From Sitta carolinensis (lineage: Eukaryota > Chordata > Aves > Passeriformes > Sittidae): a stretch of 64,000 nucleotides of DNA. The stretch covers positions 41,139,870-41,203,869 of the forward strand of contig JAVUNC010000006.1 of assembly GCA_032173965.1 (NCBI GenBank), in the 5' to 3' direction. The notes under the pieces were generated by a model, which ran no database searches, was not told the origin of the DNA, and saw only the letters and a list, made by a program, of their open reading frames with translations. Numbering within the stretch: the first letter of the stretch is position 1; each line of letters opens with the position of its first letter. Positions 1-12,100 of the stretch are shown piece by piece. Made by a program: the position numbers and the translations under genes.

Positions 1-9
1 TTTGTTTTT

Positions 10-36
10 GGTTTGTTTGTTTGTTTGTTTGTTTTT
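10..36. repeat. (GTTT)n simple repeat
   Basis: Tandem GTTT units at the left edge of the window, ending just before the acceptor (AG at 46-47) of the ENTPD5 exon that carries the start codon. It also serves as a T-rich tract upstream of that acceptor. Confidence 0.85.
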
Positions 37-108
37 AAACTCTCCAGGACCTTCTGCAGCTCTGTGATTGCTGATACATGCTTGACAGCCTCAAGGGGTC
101 CTGGCAAG

Positions 109-3100
109 ATGGCATCTCCCAGACTTCCCATCCTTATAGCATTGGCATTTTCCTCTTTGCCCTTTGTTCTTTCACATTCAAACAGGGTAATGTGGTTTCA
201 GGATTTCTTTCCACCTAATGTGTGCCCTATAAATGCCAAAGCAAACACTTTTTATGGCATCATGTTTGATGCAGGAAGCACTGGAACCCGTATTCATATT
301 TACACCTTTGTGCAGAAGAGCCCAGGTAAGACCCCCATGACTTAGGTTCCACCTTCTCAAAACAGTTTTGGTTTTTGCCAGCTCAGCATTTTGGGGGCAG
401 CTGAAGATTTCTACACTTTGTCCTTCAAATGGTCATCCTGCAGGTGTTTATTGTCCGTTTGTCGTGGTGTTTTGCTTTGTAAATACTTTTTTTTGTAGGT
501 CTTTTGAGTCTCAGAGATATAATTCTGGGTATACTGACAATTCTAAATTTCAAACTTTTTCATCTATGCAGCCGTTTAAAAGGAATATCTCATTGAGATG
601 AAAAGATTCTTATGCTCGTTTTGTCAGGTTGCATGTTACCTTAAATTTTATCAAGAGATAATTGAATTCTGCATATATTTGTAACTTTTTATAGCAAATT
701 AATATCAGTAAGTTAGAGAGTTATTAAGTACTGAAGGTCTGAGCCATTTGCAGATCTGTGCTGTGATGCATCACTCTCCAGTGTTTCTGGTGCTGAGGTG
801 CCCAATTTTGACTGCACGTGCAGCAGGATTCAGGAGGATGAATTGGCTTGGGTACAGTGAGCCAGCAGGTTTGCAAAGGTTGAAGGCTGGTTGCTAGGAC
901 ATAGTACTTAGGTGTCTAAGACACTTAGGTGTCTTTGCATGATTTTATCCATACTTTGGAAAGACTGGTACAAGGTCCAGTTCTGTTGGATGTAGCCTGG
1001 TTTGTAATACGTGATACTCAGAGATAGCTTCTTCACCCAAACTGCTCTGGGAGCAGTGGTCAGACTTGTTCAGCTTCTCAGCCAGGTACTTGAGCACAGT
1101 GAGCTCTGTTCTATCTGAGTTGGATGAATCACCCACCTAAGGTCAATTGGGAGTTGATTGTGTGTGTCTTAATATGCACTAGTATTTCACAATTAGCTTA
1201 AGGACAGAAAGAGAAAGAAATTTATTAGAATAGGCAACGGTAATGCTGCATTGTTGTAACTTACTGTAGTTCACAAATGCAAGATGAACATACTTTTAAT
1301 TATAACAACGTGTTATTAATAAATTGTTTTTGACCTTGGAGGGTACAAGGGCATATTTCTTCTAAATATGTTCCCAAAGTGAAGGAACAAGGTTTGTTTT
1401 AGGAGGGGAATAACCTTGTTTGTAGGGAAAATCATGGATAGTCACTTTACAGGAGTTGAGGGCAACCTTTTGGAAATTAAAGAATAAGATTTGAGTTGTT
1501 GACTGTATCATGTAATGTTTTGTTTGTGCAGAAAACCTTCCAGAGGTGGAAGGGGAAATCTTTGAGTCTGTGAAGCCAGGTCTGTCTGCATATGCTGATC
1601 AGCCTGAAAAGGTAAGACTGTCCTTTATTCCCTGGGAGTTGGTCGTGCTTCTGTTATATCATTTAGATTGTACCAAGCAGTTCAAGTATTACTGATTGCA
1701 GTTGCAAAAACTCAAGAAGAAATGTAAAGTCCTGCTGCTGTCCCTCTAAACCTGTTCCTCTACTTCTGTGAGTCAAGTTCTACATGGTGAAATAGGAGCT
1801 GGTGTTTTACATATTTCATCAGTGAAAGAGTGGCTTAATTAATTGCTTAAATGTCTATATAACTAGACTATATACCTTTGAGTATTTCAAAGACAAAGTG
1901 ATTTTTGTCTCTAGCAGCATCCATATTCAATGTTTATTTCCCCTATATGCATAAATGCATACTCTCTCATTTTACAAATAATTACAAATAAGTGAATTTT
2001 TTCAGTTCTGAAGTAAGCTGCCATTTTCAAGACCCCCTGCGCTGACAGGAAGCTCTTTCACAAACTGAAGGAGGTGCCAGAGAAGTTAATAGATTAGATC
2101 ATGTGTGCTTTAGCAGCCTTGAACTTGGGGGACTAGCATTATGGGGGTTTCGGGTTTCTCATTTTGCTCAGTTATATTCCATGCTACAGGAATTTGAGTG
2201 TGACACTTTATGGAAGAGTGAATGGATTTGGGATTTTTAAAAAACTTTCACATGATCACCTATGATTCCAGTAAATCTTGTTTGTTGGGTTAGGAGAGGA
2301 CAAGTCACCCCGAAAGATATTTCTAGGCATTTCACAGGAGAATGTTTATTGCTAATGCCAAACTGTAATTGTTAGAAAAGTGGAAATAGTTGAGAGCCAG
2401 CAGTGATGTCTGTACCTTGTGTGGTAACCGTTGCACAGCTGGCATTTTAATTACAGTATTTGCTACGAACACACTTGGAATTCTTATGTTGCATTTAGTG
2501 AAAATACAGATATTTCCCCTTGCTTTGGTAGCCTCAGTCAGTAATTGCACCATTTAGTTGCATCATACTGCAGGGTATTTAGGTTTGTCAGGTGATCAGT
2601 TCCCTCACCTCCCTCCATCCTTTCCAAAAAATACCTTCCACAAACAATGATATTTATCTTTCCTAAAATATATTTATGAGTACACCTTTCCTTTCAATGC
2701 AGATGTTCTGTTTAATGTTCTAATGAGATGTCTGGTAAGGTTTTTGTACTTATCTTGGGTGTGGGTATCTTCTGCTACTGAATACTATTCTCACAAGTTT
2801 TGAGGGGAAACTGAGAAGCCTATTCTCTGACAACCTGTAAGAGGAAACCATATGAAAAACATATTTTTCCTTTTAGGGTGCTGAATCTGTCAAAACATTG
2901 CTGGACATGGCCATAGATGCTGTGCCACCTCATCTCTGGAAAAAAACCCCAGTAGTGTTAAAAGCCACGGCTGGACTTCGATTGCTGTCAGAGGAGAAAG
3001 CTCAGGCTCTGCTTTCAGAGGTAGTACTAAGTTGCCTTGGATGCACTAGTATTGGTTTCCCTGTTTAATTTTTTTTTTCTTTCATTCAGTTCTCTATTCT

Positions 3101-6100
3101 GTTTTTGATAAGAGAATTTCATCTATGAAAAGAGACTGTAATCCCACGATAGCATGAAACTCGCAGAATATCTTATCAGGTCCTGAAATCCTCTGTTTTG
3201 CTGTGGTAGAAGGCATGGAGAGAGACATACAATTCTTCATTTCTTTCTTTCCTAGCCCTACTCCACACACTTGTCTTATTTTCTACTGCTGTATAAAACA
3301 AAACTTTGTCACCCTCAGAGCAGAACAAGACTTTCAAGACTGAGAAATTTAATCACTATTTCTTTCCTCAGGTGAAAGAAGTCTTTGAGGAATCACCATT
3401 CCTTGTTCCAGAGGATAGCGTTAGCATCATGGATGGATCTCATGAAGGTATGTTTTAGGAGGGACAAAAAATGAAAGCAAAGAGAAGTGGGAAAAAGAGA
3501 CATAACTTAGGAACATGAGAGGGAAAGAGAAATGGTCCCTAAACTAAGGGGGAAAAAATAAATGGTTTCTGGCCCTGTTTGAAACAGTACAATCCTGCCT
3601 TTCTGAGGTGGTGTTCATTACTTGGTCACCTGTTCAGCTACAAATGTGGATGCACAAAGAGATTTCACAGGTTTCAGAACAAAACTTTGGCTCAACAATA
3701 AGTATGTCTGATGCAGGCTGACCAGCTGAAGCCTGCTCTTGGGAACTGGTTCAAAAGAGATGGTGTCCACTTCTGAAAGGCTACATGACAGTATGTAGCA
3801 AGCTGGGAAGCTTATGGAAAGTGCCTTAAATTCTGCAATATCAGCATTAAAAATAACCTTTCATGATCAGCTCATCAATTTTCAATCTAAAATTGGGAGG
3901 ATTGTGAATATTAGAGGAGAATGAAGGATAATTGGCAAGTATTAAAAATAGATAACTAAATAATAAAATAATAAATTAAAAAATATTCTATTGGGAAAAA
4001 TACACCTAGTATAGTAGCAAGGAAGTACTGTAAAATGCAAGAAAAGGTGAAATATGTTGTAGGTTTGGTAGTGAACAATGATTTTGCAGGGCAGAAAAAA
4101 ACACTAACATTCTGGCTATGTATCCAGACACACTCCCTTGGAGAACAGGCAAGTTATAGTCATCTGTATGAATGCCTGATGAAAGGAGCCATGCTGTCAT
4201 GTTATGTTCAGTTCAGAACACTTCCTTATGGTAAATAAATTGCCGCTTTGGAAGGTGTTGAAGGAAAGCAAGAAGAATTATCACAGTGCTTAAACTAATA
4301 AATGGAGGAAGATTAAAGAACAAAACCTCTCCACATGGGCTGAGAGAAAAAGAGAAGTATCATAAAGTCTTCAAGTATTTGATAAGTATGGTGCAGTGCA
4401 TAGTTTGTCACTATGGATTAATGGGTCAATTGTACAGTAAGGGAGACCTGTTGTACTGACAGGGGGAAGGACCAGAGAGGCATAATAGAGGAGCACAGGG
4501 TAGCCTGCCAAGTTTATTTAAAATTCCTACCTCTTCTACTGTCACATGTGTGCCTATGTTTGGGTGAGAATCATGCCAGTGTCAAGCAAGCCACTGGAGT
4601 CAAAAGAGCTGTTTGTGTTTTACTGGTTGCTGCTCTGTCTGTAGTGTAATTATAGAAGCCTCAAGATTAAAACACAGAGTGGTGTGAATGCAGTTTTCAG
4701 ATTAGGAATTGAAATGCTGGACTGCAAAAACAGGCCCAAGGAAACTTGTGCATTGTGTCATCTCATTACTTCTTTGTATGTTGTTTCGATAATGGATGTG
4801 ATTTGTGTATGCTGCATTTGCATGGATATTACAGAGTCCTACCCATTTCAGCTCATGAGACTTGTGCAAATCAATAATGCATCATAATTTAATTATGAGT
4901 TTGAATTAATCTCTGAAGTCTGGGGTGCTAAGATTAAGTTAATAATGACTTCCAGGTAAATAAATAACATGTGGAGGGCTAGTAACAGTAGGCAGGAGAT
5001 TGTGGAAGTATTCAGTGGTGACTTTTTTTTTTTTTTTTTCACTCCTTGCAGGAATTTTAGCCTGGATCACTGTGAACTTTTTGACAGGTAGTTAATTCTG
5101 TATAACTACTCTCTAAACTTGAACTTGAGTCTCTTCTGTGGAGGTGTTCACCCTTAGTTCCTCTGCCTTGGCCATGCTTTTCCTCCCTGCTGTCACCAGT
5201 GGTAAAGCAGTGGATTGTCTTGGGCAGACTGTGTTCCACAGTCTGTAGGAAGAGGGAGACACCTTAACCCCGAAGGTGCCAGATTTTGCTTAGATCTTGG
5301 AGGCACTGGCATGCTGGTTTCCTGAATGTGCCTTTGGGAGTGGTACTGCTAATGTGTGGGAAACAAGGCTGAAGAACAGTGTTCTTCATCCCAATGTGAG
5401 CTGTACAACTACAGTGGGATTTCAGGGCACGGTGCCTTGACAGTGCTGGCTCTAAGAGCTTCTGGGAGTGCAGTCTAGTGAAAAGAAAATCAGTACTCTA
5501 GTAGATAGATGAACAAGGAAAAAAGCTGCTCTGGGTGAAGAGAAATTATAATAGCTGTTTTGGCTCTTACTGCCCTTCCTTCCCCTGCTGCTTTTGTTCA
5601 GCTGTATGGTGGTTACAAAATTTGTGTACTCTCCCTGACAGTCTTCTGCAGGAGACACTTTGTCTCTTACTTTCTGCTTTTGCTTGATACCTAGAGATTT
5701 ATCTGCTTTTGTCTCTTTGGAGGAGAGAGTGAAATCAAGGAAGAAAGTCGAGGAATCTTTCTGTAATTCCTTCTATTTGCCTGCCTGTTCTCTCTGAGGT
5801 TTTTTTCTTTGAAGCTCAGCCCTCCTTGTATTGCTGTGATACTGTGGTCATCTGCTGGCTGCCTGAACATCTACACAGTGTCTGCATTTTAGCATTTGTG
5901 CACTTGGGGCTGTTCTGAGCATGGTGTTGTTTGCAGGGCAGCTGTCTGACCAGAACCAGCAAACTGTTGGGATTCTGGACTTGGGAGGAGCCTCAACCCA
6001 AATCACATTCCTGCCGCGGTTTGAGGTGAGGAGTGGTTAAAAGTGCGTGGGTTGGGACTGCAAGGCCGGTACAGAGACCTGAGCACTGCTGCAGTCCCTG

Positions 6101-9100
6101 ATATCACTTTGTTAGCAGTGGCACAAGCAGGACATCTGTGGTTTACAGAACATCTGTATTTCTGTTCCCTTTGAGATCAGCAGTTGGCTGATAGGCTGCA
6201 AACAAAGGAGCCTGAATAACGAGGAAATAAAAAGAAAGCAAATGAGTAAAACCATAAAGAAACAACTTCTGTTTTCTAGACTCAGGCTTGAAAAGCCTCA
6301 TTAATGTTCTATTGCTGTGTATTCAACAAATGTAGAACATTCCTAGGTAGTATTCTTGGATCTGGTCTACCTCTTTTTGTTTTTTTTCCACAGTCTGATA
6401 ACAGATCTTCACTGAATTTTGGAGAGAACGAGTATTGTATATTGTATTGTCTAATAGTAGCACAATCAGTTCTCTCTTTTCTTATCAATTTCTTCTTATT
6501 CCTATTTGAGCATTCTGCTCTTTATCCCTCAGACACCTCTGCTGGATGTCTTAGTAGTTCTATAGCTCTTTAGAAACAGTTTGAACTGGGACCCAAGTCT
6601 GCAGTTTGCCTGAGAAAATTACATGAGTAATGGAAATGCACTTATAGCATTCTGTACCTTCATATTTTGTTGTTGTTTATGTCACTCTTCTGAAGGAGTA
6701 ATTTCTTTTAACATTATTTGTTTATAGAACTTGAGATTCTCAAAGGATGTTTGGTGACCACAAAACACATGGCTTTCACATCAGGATATTTTAATTTGTA
6801 ATCACGTGTTATGTTGAAACATGACACAACCTTATCCTGTTCAGCAAAGGCTCAAGTATACTCTGGGCTTGTCCTCTGTTTTGTGTTGATAACACCTGCT
6901 AAAGTGGGCACTGGACCAACAGGAAAGGGTGTTGCATTTCAGTGTTTTGGAGAATAAATAGAACTGAAATAGACTGAACTGCAGCTCAGGATTCAAATGT
7001 CCCCTTGCAGGAAAAGGCCTGGAGTGTTTGCTGCTGACCAGGGATAATGGTGTGAATTTGTAGGGCAGTGTGGAGTCAAGGTTTATGTTACCTACTTGAA
7101 CACTATGTCTACTTCTCACCTTATGTTGTCAGGTTCATATAAATAAGGTCAGTATGTTTTTGGGAGTTTTTCCCATCTGACAGAATTAGCAGGGATACCT
7201 CCCTTTGATTTGCAGTGGGGATTTTTCCTTCCTGCAATCCAAGGCAGTCACATGTTTGCTCTTGTATTAGTTTCGAACAAAATACTGTAAATAGTAAGAG
7301 ATTTGTTAATTAAATATAAATTATAAACCAATAGAGAACATATATATATAACTGCATGGAGCTGATTTTAATTTCATGGCATTATCACCAAAGTTAAAAG
7401 CAACTGAAAGTCAATCATAGTAATTATGAAATTGTCTGTCTGGTGTCTGCCTCGTTTTTGTGAACGAAGGGCCTGAAAAAAGACAGTTGTTTTCTCCAAG
7501 CTAACTCTTTTTGAGGATCTCTCCTTTAAATAGTTTTTGTGATGTAAGGTTTAGAAACAGAAATCAAAATATGGCAGTCTGTGTGTATGAGGCCAAGGAT
7601 GTGACTGCCATTTCAGTGATAATCAGCTTGAGACCCAAAACAAATTTTGGGTTGTGTTTGCTCAGGAGAAGCTCAAGCTGGATACTGTCAAATTCCTTTC
7701 AGCTTTGAGCAGGCTTGTGTCTAGGACTCTAGAAAAAGTAACTCAGATCTGGATCTCCTTACTTGAATGGTAATGCAGAACATTGCAGCTTCAGTTCTCT
7801 AGGAGATTCTGCTGCTTGGCCAGAATAAGCGTCTGATATAAATGCACAGAGCCAAGAAGGGGTGGGAGAGTGGGGCCATGAGGAGAGGAGAGACACAAAG
7901 GGAGATTGAGAGCTTAGGGAGGGGACACAAAGAAACAGTAAATGACTGCTAAAGCCATCCAGCCTTACAAGAGTGTGAGTTAGTCTGTCCGGAAGCCAGG
8001 GCAGGGTACCAATGGGATGGAGGTGTGCACAGAGGGAAGACTGTGACAGGAAAAAACTGGAGGTGCTGAGACAGGAGACTAGTTTAGGTGTCGAAACCCT
8101 AAGCCTGGGGAGTGGGTGGTGACAGTGTTTCTTTGAGTACCGGCAAGACATTTGACATGGTGAAAATGGGGCCTATACTTTGTACTTTCAGTTCTTCTGA
8201 GTACCTCAGTTCAGATGCCTAATGTGACATGCAAAAGTTCATAGCACTTCTAGTGCAGCTGATTTCAGTGGGGAGTCTGTACATGTACAGTAGCATGTAA
8301 GTACTCTAGAAAAATTCAGGTTACCTGACTTAGAAAGTGTTTTCATCCTGATCTGTTGTGCTTCCCTGTTATACATTAAAGTAACACAGAGATGCATATA
8401 AATAAAATTGGTGTCAAAAGCTGCAGATATTACAGCAGTGGCAGCATTGCAAAACTGTATTTTGTTTTCAAAGCAGATCAGATGAGCGTGCAGTAAACTC
8501 TGTGGGTATATTTGTGATATTACATTAAAGTTGGTTATTCTTTATTGCATAATATAAATTAAGACTTTTTTTTTTCTTTTACTTAACTTTTAGGAAACTC
8601 TGAAGGAAACCCCTGGAGATTTTCTTACCTCATTTGAAATGTTCAATAGCACCTACAAGCTCTATACCCACAGGTGAGGAGCAAAAGACTGCTACTTCCA
8701 CTGGGGATATCAATCTTTTTGCAGCCCCTGAGCTAACAGCCACATCATCCTGGTACCAGCAGCAGAGACCGTGACTTTTTTACTACTTAATCTGCATGGA
8801 ACAGTAGAAGTGGAACATGACATTACTTGTCTGGAAGCATTCCAGGATCATGATTAATGTCACTGCAAGGGAGTATTAGGCAGTCTGTCAAATGAAGAGA
8901 AAGCATTGTGAGCCCCTGTTTAAGGAGAAGAATTCTTATTACTCGATCCAAGCCAAATGATCTGAAACAAGCAGAAGGGTAGATATTGTGACAGTAGTCA
9001 GAACTAAACTTGATCAGAGATTTGGAAAGAGGACTTCTCTGAGACTTGGTCCTTAGTGGAGTGAACATTACCATCTCAGTCAGTTATAGAATCTGCTTAC

Positions 9101-12100
9101 TTGACAGCAGAGGTGGTCTAATAGTCATCCTCTTCTACTCCTACATTTACTGATGTAACTGGTTGCTGTAGTCCTCAATAATGTCCATTAGATCACATAA
9201 AATAATTGGGATTGAAACATCATCTCCTAAAAATTGAGAGAGAGATGGAGGTTAGTTTAACTCTGATTATTCTGCAAACGTTTAAAGTGACATGACAAAA
9301 GTGGTAAATGGCCAGACACAGAGGTGGGAATGAAAGGGTCAACAGGATTTTAATCTAGTTGTGTTGCTGCAAGGCGTGATGACATTCTCCTAAGCATTGG
9401 TCGTAGTCTAGCTCACAATGAATGTTGCAGTTACCTGTGGAATCAAACAGGTGAATTTCACACAAAGCCACGGTTCCTGTCTTGTGGGAGGTTCTGCACC
9501 CTGCCCTAAGAGCACATAGTTTTGTGTGTGTTACATAAGAGTGGCTGCCCTATTCCACATGCCCTCACACATACTCTTCTTTCTCCCTCATTTTTAAGAT
9601 GGTGTATTTTTGCTTTTCATGATCATCTTGTATGAATGCCACATCATCTCAAATTGCTTTAATACAAAGATTTATAAATCTTTATATTTCTTGGGTTTGT
9701 GTCACTCTTCTGGCCGTCAGTGCTGTTCTGGCAAAGGGAACTCTGTTTTAGAGAGGGGAACCTTTTGGGAATCAGAGGAAGGAAATTTGGTTTGTCTGTT
9801 CCAGGACTTACGAAGGGGGGTATGGGTAAAGCATACCAGATGTGCAGGAATCAAGACTATAACATCTGTCTTTGTCGTTCACAGCTATTTGGGGTTTGGA
9901 CTAAAAGCTGCAAGATTGGCGACGCTTGGAGCTTTGAATATGGAAGGTATGTTCATATAGGAAGACATTAAAGATTTATGAAGAGATGCTTAGACTTAGC
10001 CTTGTGTCAGCAGCCCATTTCATGTGTCTTCACTTCTGTATCTTGTGCTTTTCTATGTTTCTGATGGAATATATTAGTCTGAAAACAGCTACCTCATGTT
10101 AAGGAGTTGTCTTGTGAGACAGTTGCTTTTCCCTGTTTTTGAGCTCAGCCAGCAGTGACACTCAAGTGCAAATTCCAGAAATGCACACGTGGGAGCATGC
10201 AAACACCCTGGCCAGCCACAAACACACAGCTTTACAAGCATTCACAGAAACATAAGCAAATGAATAGATCCTTTTTGTGAGGGTTGCTGCTTAGGCCAAA
10301 CACACTTAGTAGGCCCCTGTGTCCCCCAGACCTGTTTTGTACACTGCCTATTCTAAATGGAAGCCCACAAGCACATCATATGCTCTCACTTATGTGAGTG
10401 CACACTCAAATTCCTGAGTCCTTCCAGTCTCTCACCCAGAGCTTGGGCCTTTTGTCCAGTCTCTGGCCAGGACCTGGGGTCTTTCCACCTTCTGGATTCT
10501 TACTTGACAGCTAGATGGACTTGTGATAATTACTGGTATGTATTCAAATAAAAAATAGTTGGGAGAAGGGATTAAAAAGAAGATAGGACAGACTGCAGTG
10601 ATCGGTCACAAGGCTCAGACAGAAAAGCACATGGACCAGCTGCCTGCTTACTTGTGACTGTCTTCTTTTATAGTTTCCTCTGGTTTGCAATACTTGCACT
10701 TCCCTGATCCCTTAATTCCTCCTTTTCCCAGCCATTGAACCTTTCCCTGAGCATCCCATAGTAAATTTTGCGGTCCCACAGTCTGCCTTGAGCATTCTGT
10801 TAGAGGTTTGCTTTTTCTATGAATCCTGTGTGGGCAGCAATAATCATGTTTTCTTCTATCAGTTACATTATTTCTGGTTGAACCCTTAAAGGTACATTCA
10901 GTGGATCCTGTAGTGGCTGTTGATCTCTGTCTTAGGAGGTTTCCTCTTCATTGTTCAGTTGCTTTGTTTGTCTTGGTTATCTGCTGTCATTAGGGTTTGT
11001 GCATCTGTGTGTTTATCACCTCCCATTTCTTGTCTTTTGTGGTGAATAGCCATTATCCAGATACCCTTGTACCATTTATCTCATTATGAAATGACAAGCT
11101 TGGCTGCTCTGCTGTTTGCAGGACAAAACAGACACAACTTCTTCAGACTCGAGACTGGTCCTTTATTTGTAATCAGTTAGTGCCACATCCATCAATTCAG
11201 ATTTTTGTATTTTTTCTTACAGACTTTAATTAAGATCTTTCAGCCTTTTCTGGTTCTGCATATTGATCTGTTCTGTGCTTCTGACTCTTCTCTCTGCTCT
11301 CATTCCAGTTGTGGATGGACAAATGTTCCGCAGTTCTTGTTTGCCAAAGCATTTGGAGGCAGAGTGGCACTTTGGGGGAGTGAAATATCAGTATGGTGGC
11401 AACAAAGAAGGTAAATTAAGACTTATTTCTTTTACAATAAATCTTATCTCCAGAATCTGGGTTTTTCCTTGTCAAGTATTTCCTCAGTTAACTGATGATG
11501 ATTGGGGTATGAAGGATAGCTGTCGAGTTGTAGAGGTTAACATCTGAGAAGTCCAGATTAAAATCCGAAGTTGTAAGAGTAGCTGACTTGTACCCCTGTC
11601 CTCTGACTCTGACCTCTTATTACAAGTAATACCTTTATAGGAAATGTTGATAATTACTTGTACAAATAAGAGAGGTTTTTCTGAGGCTTTGAGCAAAGTG
11701 CAAAAATTATCTCTGTGTTAGTGTACAAACGTTTTGGCCTACCAGTTAATCTCACTTGTGGAGCTGTTCCTTAAATGTCTAATATTAATAAGTCTCTAAT
11801 GCTGCATAGAGAGGGTGATTGCTGCCATCATAGACTTGAACAAATTGGGGAACATGAGAGCTGAATTGCACATTTGGTGTGTGTGGAGTGGGTTAGTAAA
11901 ATTACAGTGTGATGGGGAGAGAAAACAAGGTTTTATCTAACAGGTGGAAAGCAAATGTAGAAGATTCTGCTGATCACAGAACATGTCAATGGGAGTTTTA
12001 CCTGACATGGAAGTAGTTTGCGTGGCGGTTCTTTCAGACACAGCAATGATCTGCTCTAAGCAGTAAGCAGTAATCTGCTTCTACTTGATGAGGGTGTTTT

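Noticed and set aside
7759..8151. 130-codon minus-strand open frame in ENTPD5 intron 6
   Set aside because: Ser/Pro/Leu-rich, no family resemblance, no splice or promoter support.
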